From Chloranthus sessilifolius (Eukaryota > Streptophyta > Magnoliopsida > Chloranthales > Chloranthaceae): DNA of 64,000 nucleotides. The notes beneath the pieces are model-generated. The model was not told where the DNA came from. It saw only the letters and a program-made list of their open reading frames with translations, and did not search any database. The DNA is taken from positions 9,244,001 to 9,308,000 of the forward strand of contig CM037591.1 in the NCBI GenBank assembly GCA_021018995.1, written 5' to 3'. Position 1 is the first letter of the stretch, and each line of letters opens with the position of its first letter. This document shows, in pieces, positions 57,891-64,000 of the stretch. The translations under genes and the position numbers were made by a program.

Positions 57891-59255
57891 AGTAGCTAGT
57901 AGAGCTTTCCCTTGAACTAGACCTCTTTATTTTTATTTTCCTAACATTTTATTGCTTTTTTTTTTATTATTTTATTTTTGCTATTTTTTTACTCACCCCT
58001 CCGACTAAGTCATTTTACTTCTATTTTTACGTCATTTACGAGCCTTAGCCGATTGGCGGGCCTACTTGCGTATAGTCTTTAAATTTCTTTACTTTTTAGT
58101 CATTTTAAGTACCTTAGCTGATCAGCGGGCCTACTTGAGTACTCATATCCCAACAGTGAAAGCCGACCCGTAGTGGCGGCACGAGGTTATCACCCCCGGT
58201 CTTTGAACTAAAGAAAACTTTCAAAAAAAGAAAAAAGCTTTAAAAAAAAAAATTAAAATTGAACCAAGTTAGGGAGCTTAATTAATTAATTTTTACGGGG
58301 TAGATTTTAAAAGGGTTGGGATTAAGCAAACACACAACCACCCGGGTCTTAGTATTTCGGCAGCCCCTAGTGGTGATGATCCAGAAAAGTCCCAGCCCAC
58401 CTAGTATTTGAGAAGGCGCTTGCGTCGTAGGTATATCGGGTGGGTTCCCATTCTAAAGCTTAAAACCCTTGGAGAGCGCGCTAGCGAGTTATACCGGACT
58501 CAAACTTGTTAGGTGCAGTAAGGATAGAATTGATCACCGAAAAATAGCTCAATTCTCGGAAGCCCAGCTTCCACAGAAAACCCAAAAAGAGACTCATTTT
58601 TTGGGTCATTGTCTCTCATATATATTCGAGCATCGGTTTTTGCGCCAAGTAAGTATTAGTTGCGCCAGTGCAAAAAATTAGAATTTATAACTGGCACAAT
58701 TAATAGTTGCGCCAGTTTTAAAATACACATTTTTACCTTGGTGCAACTAATACTTGCGCCAGTGTAAAAAAGGTGCCCTGCTATCTGGGCGCATGTATTA
58801 GTTGCGCTAGGTCTGTTTAACCATCAGTGTGCTTAGTGTCTTGCTTGGGCCCCACCATCTTTGACACCCAATATGCCCCCGCCGGTCAAAAGAGGGCAAC
58901 TTCTTTTTGGCCCATTCTAGGGGATCGGGTTATTTTTCTCGATTTTCGTGTCTTTAATAGATCGAAGGTTCTCCTTCGATTCTTTCGAAGCGCGTCAGAA
59001 TCGTAGCCGCGGGACTTGAATTAGGGTACGAGTGCAACCTGAGAAGGGAATTCTAAGGCCTTGGAACCTTTATTTTTTAAAACTTAAAAAAAAAAAATTA
59101 AAAAATTAAAAAAAAAAAGTAAATCAAAACCTAAAAAGATAATAGTTTGTGGTGCCGGCACAACGGCACCATCTTGCCCTCCGCCGTCCCATAGGGGAAG
59201 GAGGAGGATTTTTGGGCCTTATCCAAGGCATCCTTACCCAACCCGTTTCCAAAGA
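57891..59255 (+). other. Leader of element E
   Basis: No ORF of note. It contains a direct repeat of 'ccttagc(c/t)gat(t/c)(g/a)gcgggcctact' (58043 and 58111), A-rich runs, and four more degenerate copies of the LTR hairpin (58641-58810, e.g. 'ggcacaattaatagttgcgcc'). Confidence 0.7.
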
Positions 59256-60200
59256 ATGTCGTGGGTAGTGGACCCGACTTACACCGATCCCGACTCATCC
59301 CCGCCACTCAACCCCTCTTTTCCGTTACCGGCCTGTTCGGCGCCCCCATTTTCCCAACCACTACCCCCCAAAACATCCACAGTCCAACCCCCCATTCTCT
59401 ATCTTTTGCCCAAATCATACCCATGCCAAGTCCAACCCATTTCCCTTCCACATCCACACAAAATCCATTCTCCCAATCCACATCCATGCCCCATTTCCCA
59501 TCTCCCCCCTATAGGCCTGATCCACCCACATTCACATCACCACCTCTGTCCTATCCAACCTTCCACAAGTCCCCCCATCTACCCAGGTCATGCCCATTTT
59601 TACTGGGGCCATGCCCAATTTTTCCCAAACACCCACACTTTACCCTCCATCACCCTTAAACATCCCCAACCCATCCCCCTTTGCCAATGCCTCACCCCAT
59701 CCCTTCAACCATCCCATGTCCCATCACTTACCATGCCCAATTTTTCCTCCACATCCACTCCATCTATACCCAATCATCCCTTAAATCCACCACCCACATC
59801 CGATCCTTCTTCCATCACCATGATGGAGGAGATGTTCCAAGCCCACTCCTTATGGAAGGCTTCCCAAAACACCTCCCCTCATCCACACCACACATCCATG
59901 AACCTATCCCATGCCTTAACCAACCTCCATGCTTCACTCCCCCATGACCCCCATCAACCCCCCATAATTCACACCATCCAAAACCCTATCTCCCACATGC
60001 CCCAAGGCCCATTGGCCCAAAACCCTACCATTCACCAAGGCCCATTGGCCCAAAACCCCACCACCAATGATCTCCAAGGCCCAATGGCCCAACACCCCAT
60101 CACCCATACCCAAGGTCCCATGGCCCAAACCCATCAAGGGCGCATGACCCAAAACCATCAAAGGCCCATGGCCCAAACCCACAAAGGGCCCATGGCCTAA
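59256..60200 (+). pseudogene. Proline/histidine-rich ORF with GPMAQ repeats (element E)
   Basis: From ATG 59256 (MSWVVDPTYTDPDSS) it is open for 314 codons. It is rich in P, H, S and T, ending in repeats of QGPLAQNP / QGPMAQTH. It stops at TAA where the repeat would have CAA, and the repeat DNA ('aaggcccatggcccaaaccc') goes on to about 60630. It may be the N-terminal part of Gag or a separate leader ORF; frame changes inside it cannot be excluded, as the +2 frame is also open to 59659. No known domain is seen. Confidence 0.4.
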
Positions 60201-60630
60201 AACCACTAAGGGCCCATGACCCATATCATATCCATAAAGGCTCATTGGCCCATACCCCTCAAAACCCAGTGGGCCAGGTCCACATACCCCAAGGGCCCAT
60301 GGCCCAAACCCATCTAGGACCCATGGCCCAAACCCATATAGGGCCCATGACCCAAACCCTCCAAGGGCCCATGGCCCATACCCACTAATGGCCCATGGCC
60401 CATACCCCTCAAAACCTAGTGGGCCAGGCCCACATACCCCAAGGTCCCACAGCCCAGACCCATATGGCTCAGGCCCATACCCACCAATGGCCCATGGCCC
60501 AAGCCCTCCAAAGCCCAATGGGCCATACCCATCAAGGCCTAATAGGCCAAGATCCCCCAAATCCCATGCCCTTTACCCATGCCCAACCTGATCAAGGTCT
60601 TGTGGCCCAAACCTACCCCGGGCCCATGGC
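60000..60630. repeat. GGCCCATGGCCCA minisatellite in element E
   Basis: About 20 copies of a 20-40 bp unit centred on GGCCCATGGCCCA or GGCCCATTGGCCCA, itself nearly palindromic. On the opposite strand it gives a collagen-like Gly-rich open frame that is a by-product. Confidence 0.85.
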
Positions 60631-60959
60631 CTAAGCCCAAACCTCTTACCCTCCACAATACCCCCAAAATTTCACCCACCCCCAACCTTCACAACCGGGT
60701 CAAACCCATGCCATGCCTCAGACCCAATTTTCTCATGGCCCCATACCCCAAGACCATATTCAATAGCCCCATCAGGCCCCACCCCTAAACCAAACCACTA
60801 CTCATCCCATCACCCCACAACACCTCCCTTACATTCAAGGGGCTCACCCAACCCACATCCAATCCAATCCCATCAATCCATGCAACAACAATATGAGAAC
60901 ACCGTCCTCACTGCACCCTACATAGATCAGAGTATGAGAGGACGAGATCAGAAATAGTG

Positions 60960-61935
60960 GTGCCTACATCGGGGCAGTGACCACTATTAATCCTCCACCG
61001 GTAGCAATCCTACCCCCAATAGCACAGAGCGAGTCCCAGCCGACTGTTGAAAAAATGGCCCCCATGTCCAAAGAATCAGAGCAGTTAAGGGAGTAACTAG
61101 ACAAGATCCAGAAATAATTATTAAAGATGAGTGGTGCTGAAATCCATGCCACAGATTTCACGGATTTGTGTCTGTTTGCCAAGGTCCCCCTGCCACCCAA
61201 ATTTAAAATGTCAGTATTCGACAAGTACAATGGCACGGGCAACCCGATTGCACACCTCAAGTCCTATTATGGGGACATGTGCTAGTATGGGGGGGACGAG
61301 AGACTACTAATAAAAGTTTGACCGGACCGGCCCTGAGGTGGTTCACATATCTTGCACCATCCATGATGAATACATGGAAGGATTTGACGCATTTATTCCA
61401 GGAACAATATGTCTACAATATAGACATTGACCCGCGAAAGTTAGACTTAGCCCGCTTGAAACAGAACCAGAACAAGACCTTCAGTGACTACTTGGGACGC
61501 TGGAGAGCACTGGCAGCTCAAGTCAGAAACAAGATACCTAACGATGAGCAGATCGAAATGATTTCAAAAAATACTCTGCCAGTGATCTCTGACTTCTTAG
61601 TGCACCAGCAGCAGTCCAGCTTTGCTGATTTGGTAAGAAATGGTAATAAATATGAGGACGCGATCAGGGAAGGTCGCTTGAATAAAAATGTACCAAGCGG
61701 AACTAGTGGGGTCAGGAGGTTTTCAGAGCAGAGGAATGATAAGAGAATCGGGGCTGATGTCGAGAACGTCGCCAATATCAGGCCCAATAATAACGTAACC
61801 CCATTCCAATTTCAAGCAGCGCAACCAGCTCCCATCAAGATAGGGCTAATACAGAGAGCCGGGAATGGGCAGGGAATGCAAATGACCCCGGAAAGGAGAG
61901 CCCGTTATGATCGTGTTTTTACGCCCTTGGGGTAA
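60960..61935 (+). pseudogene. gag of element E (Tat/Ogre type)
   Basis: The frame from about 60970 carries a coiled-coil-like stretch (SKESEQLRE, TAA, LDKIQK, TAA, LLKMSGAE), then TDLCLFAKVPLPPKFKMSVF, DKYNGTGNPIAHLKSYYGDM and a TAG. After a frameshift near 61285 the 218-codon stretch from 61279 reads LTGPALRWFTYLAPSMMNTW, YNIDIDPRKLDLARLKQNQ, KTFSDYLGRWRALAAQV and RNGNKYEDAIREGRL, the hallmark capsid region of this lineage. The TAA stops look like former CAA/CAG codons. It forms the particle and packages RNA; this copy is dead. Confidence 0.82.
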
Positions 61936-61979
61936 TCTTTAAGTGTACTTTTACCTTTATTAATTGAAAAGGGATTAGT

Positions 61980-62313
61980 AACTGCACTCCAACCACGACC
62001 TCCTCCCAATCCGATTTCATATAAATTTGACCCGAATAGTCATTGTAATTTCCACCAGGGCCCGGGTCACCCGACTGATCGCTACTTTCCATTGAAAGAC
62101 GCAATCCAAGATTTAATCGATGCTGGGAAGATCATTCCCCCTGCACCCTCCCAAGCAAACCAGCATATAAATATTCACGTGTGCCTTTTACAAGACACCC
62201 TATCTAATAGCAGTCCTGCACCCACCATAGGGATGGTAGAGGAAATTGAGGAAGAGTATGAATTTGACCCCTCAGATTATATTAGTAACAGAGAAAATTT
62301 TGTGGTCCCCTGA
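61980..62313 (+). pseudogene. Gag C-terminal Cys/His segment of element E
   Basis: The pattern CNFHQGPGHPTDRYF...LKDAIQDLIDAGKI near 62045-62130 is the short Cys/His motif that follows capsid in Tat elements; the last Cys is Tyr here. It ends IEEEYEFDPSDYISNRENF and TGA at 62313. Confidence 0.65.
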
Positions 62314-62546
62314 CAATGAGACCAAGAAGAGAGAACCATTGGGGTGATTGAGCCCCTGAATCTGGCAGATTATTTTCCTACCCCTACACCAGCAGTTGAA
62401 CCCCTAGATCTTAGGGCCTATTTCCCATCACCCACCCCCATCAACTACGTACAAATAAATGCGGTACAACCATATTCCACCACCCCCTTGAATTAACCCA
62501 TAAGCCATCTGACCCCCAATTCTCCACCCGCACCCACCAATTACCA

Positions 62547-63753
62547 ATGGCCTACACCCACCCCATTATCCCCATTTCAACCACCCACAAATTCTACCAT
62601 CCCCGTCAATTCCCTAGTGGCCCATCAAACTCCCAATCCTTCGCCCGCACCCATCAATTACCAATGGCCTACGCCCACCCCATTACCCCCGGTACAACCA
62701 TCGTTAAGCTTCACCACCCCTACCTGGCCCAATTTTACCACCCACCCATCCATCACCGAGGTAAGCCAGGCCTTACCTATCATCCCAGAGCCATCAGTAC
62801 ATGTACTTCAGATACCGGCAGCCATACCTTTCCAGCTCTCAGGACCAATCGATGATCCACATCAGGTCCCGCTGAGCTATGAACAAACCAATGCTAATGC
62901 CGGCAACAGCAACAGGGAGGGGGCAGTGGACTTCGTTACCAGATTGGGAAGAGTCTCAAAATAGCCCGAGGCAACAACTGCAGCAGCACAAACCCAACTC
63001 GAAGGAAAGAAAGATAGCGCAGTGAACCCCTTCGAGAAGATGAGTCGAGAACATATACTGAAGACTCAGCTGAGAAGAATGCCTGCCCATATAACTGTAT
63101 GGGATCTGTTGATGACATCTCCACTCCATTTCCAAGCATTAATGGGGGCATTAAAGAATGCGCATGTGTCCCAACAGGTGAGCTCAGACGAGGTTGAACA
63201 AATAATCGGACAGGTAATGGCACCCAATGCCATTTCATTTTCGGATGCGGATCTGCCGGCGGAGGGAAACAGTCATGCTAAATCCCTCAACATTACTGTC
63301 GAATCTGGGAACATGATAATTCTCTTGGTTCTAATTGATAATGGGTCAGCTCTGAATGTGTGCCCGTTGAGGATTGCCACAAAGATCGGGGTGGACCCCT
63401 GCATGCTAAGGCCGACAAAGACTAGAACTCGGAGATTTGATAATACAAGAAGAGAAATAATGGGAGAGGTCGATCTGGAATTAGTAATTGGGCCTATGAC
63501 CTTCTCTATACCTTTTCAAGTGATGGATATCAAATCTTCTTTTAATTTATTGATAGGACGCCTGTGGTTACATGAGATCGGGGCGATACCTTCTACCCTC
63601 CATCAAAAGCTAAAATTCATATTCGGACAGAAGGTGATCACCATCATTGGTGAAGGGCATGATGAGAAAGATAAGGCCACTCACAGCATTGAAAATCCTA
63701 AAGTAATGGATGTGCCACATACTGAGGAAGACATCGACCTCCACAGTTTCTAG
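62547..63753 (+). pseudogene. Proline-rich spacer and aspartic protease of element E
   Basis: 62547-62960 encodes a Pro-rich spacer with the repeated phrase INYQWPTPTPLPP. One in-frame TAG (near 62962) separates it from the protease part (63022-63753): PFEKMSREHILKTQLRRMPA, then LVLIDNGSALNVCPLRIATK (active-site Asp), then IKSSFNLLIGRLWLHEIGAI and PSTLHQKLKFIFG, all typical of Tat protease. It would cut Gag-Pol into mature proteins. Confidence 0.82.
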
Positions 63754-63794
63754 TATGAGGTATCGGCGAGGCCCAACCCCAGAAACATCACTTC

Positions 63795-64000
63795 TACAAC
63801 CCATGGCATTTAATGGAAGCAGCGGTGGCCATGCTCCAGAAATGGGGCTATCAGAAAGGCAGAGGGCTTGGGCCTAGATTACAGGGCAGAAGAGAGCCAG
63901 TTATTGCCAAGGGGCAGAAAGTCCGATTCGGGTTAGGTTACAAGCCCACAGAGGAAGAGGTCCAAGAGGCTAAAGAGAAAGCCAGAGTCGTTTCAGTTGC
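63795..64000 (+). pseudogene. G-patch domain of element E, cut by window edge
   Basis: After a frame change near 63753 the sequence encodes MLQKWGYQKGRGLGPRLQGR and FGLGYKPTEEEVQEAKEKAR. The glycine pattern is that of a G-patch, an RNA-binding motif found after the protease in Tat/Ogre elements. RT and the rest are outside the window. Confidence 0.75.

Larger units (their letters stand above)
56244..64000 (+). mobile_element. Element E: Ogre/Tat-type Ty3/gypsy retrotransposon, 5' part
   Basis: The order is LTR (56244-57871), PBS (57873-57890), a long leader (to 59255), a repeat-rich proline/histidine ORF, gag, a spacer, aspartic protease and a G-patch domain, running off the window before RT. 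Long leader, non-iMet PBS, PR motif LIDNGSALNV and a G-patch after PR fit the plant Tat/Ogre lineage. Several stops and frameshifts show that this copy is defective. The 3' LTR and target duplication are not visible. Confidence 0.85.

Noticed and set aside
59934-60560. A 208-codon minus-strand frame, Gly/Pro/Leu-rich and collagen-like
   Set aside because: It is the opposite-strand reading of the GGCCCATGGCCCA minisatellite; the composition comes from the repeat, with no domain and no support from neighbours.

Overview
This window looks like repeat-dense nuclear DNA of a flowering plant. It is AT-rich and contains several Ty3/gypsy lineages, miniature elements with plant-type ends, and a wrecked transposon-related gene containing a spliceosomal-type intron. 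I found no intact host gene, rRNA, tRNA or CRISPR array. Almost every recognisable protein belongs to a transposable element and is broken by stops or frameshifts.

Layout. (1) 1-3142 is the 5' part, on the minus strand, of a Ty3/gypsy chromovirus (element A), with gag at the window edge and its LTR at 728-3142. A sits inside the left LTR of an older, different chromovirus (element B, minus strand, 3143-11258), which keeps gag, protease, RT, RNase H, integrase and chromodomain remnants between two unequal LTRs. (2) 11259-18979 is old intergenic DNA with MITEs, palindromic TATCGGCCGATA-rich sequence and a possible 5.4-kb hAT-like element. (3) 18980-21519 is a solo LTR (C) of the same family as A, with a perfect 5-bp target-site duplication. 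(4) 21520-25597 holds several MITEs with visible target duplications. (5) 25598-49989 is a tandem array of a non-autonomous LTR element arranged LTR-I-LTR-I-LTR-I-LTR (plus strand). A complete chromovirus (element D, minus strand, 36257-49395, TSD AATAC) is inserted in its third internal region. (6) 49990-56243 holds MITE-like sequence, tandem repeats and a multi-exon pseudogene resembling the plant-mobile-domain/DUF1985 transposon proteins. (7) 56244-64000 is the 5' half of an Ogre/Tat-type Ty3/gypsy element (E, plus strand): LTR, PBS, long leader, repeat-rich ORF, gag, protease and a G-patch, running off the right edge.

Most unusual observations. First, elements B and D both carry an intron-like insert at exactly the same place, in a Gly codon just before the protease, with GT..AG ends and lengths that keep the frame. 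This suggests splice-controlled production of Gag versus Gag-Pol. Second, element D has an extra sense-strand ORF downstream of its chromodomain integrase, behind its own TATA box and a 600-bp array of the palindrome TCGATTAATCGA. The same array occurs in the LTRs of A, C and D. Third, three unrelated LTR families here (A/C/D, B and E) each carry arrays of a different short palindrome; in A/C/D and B the palindromes are often about two helical turns apart. Most in-frame stops I inspected in A, B, D and E can be derived from CAA/CAG or TGG by C-to-T change on one strand or the other, as expected from deamination of methylated cytosine.
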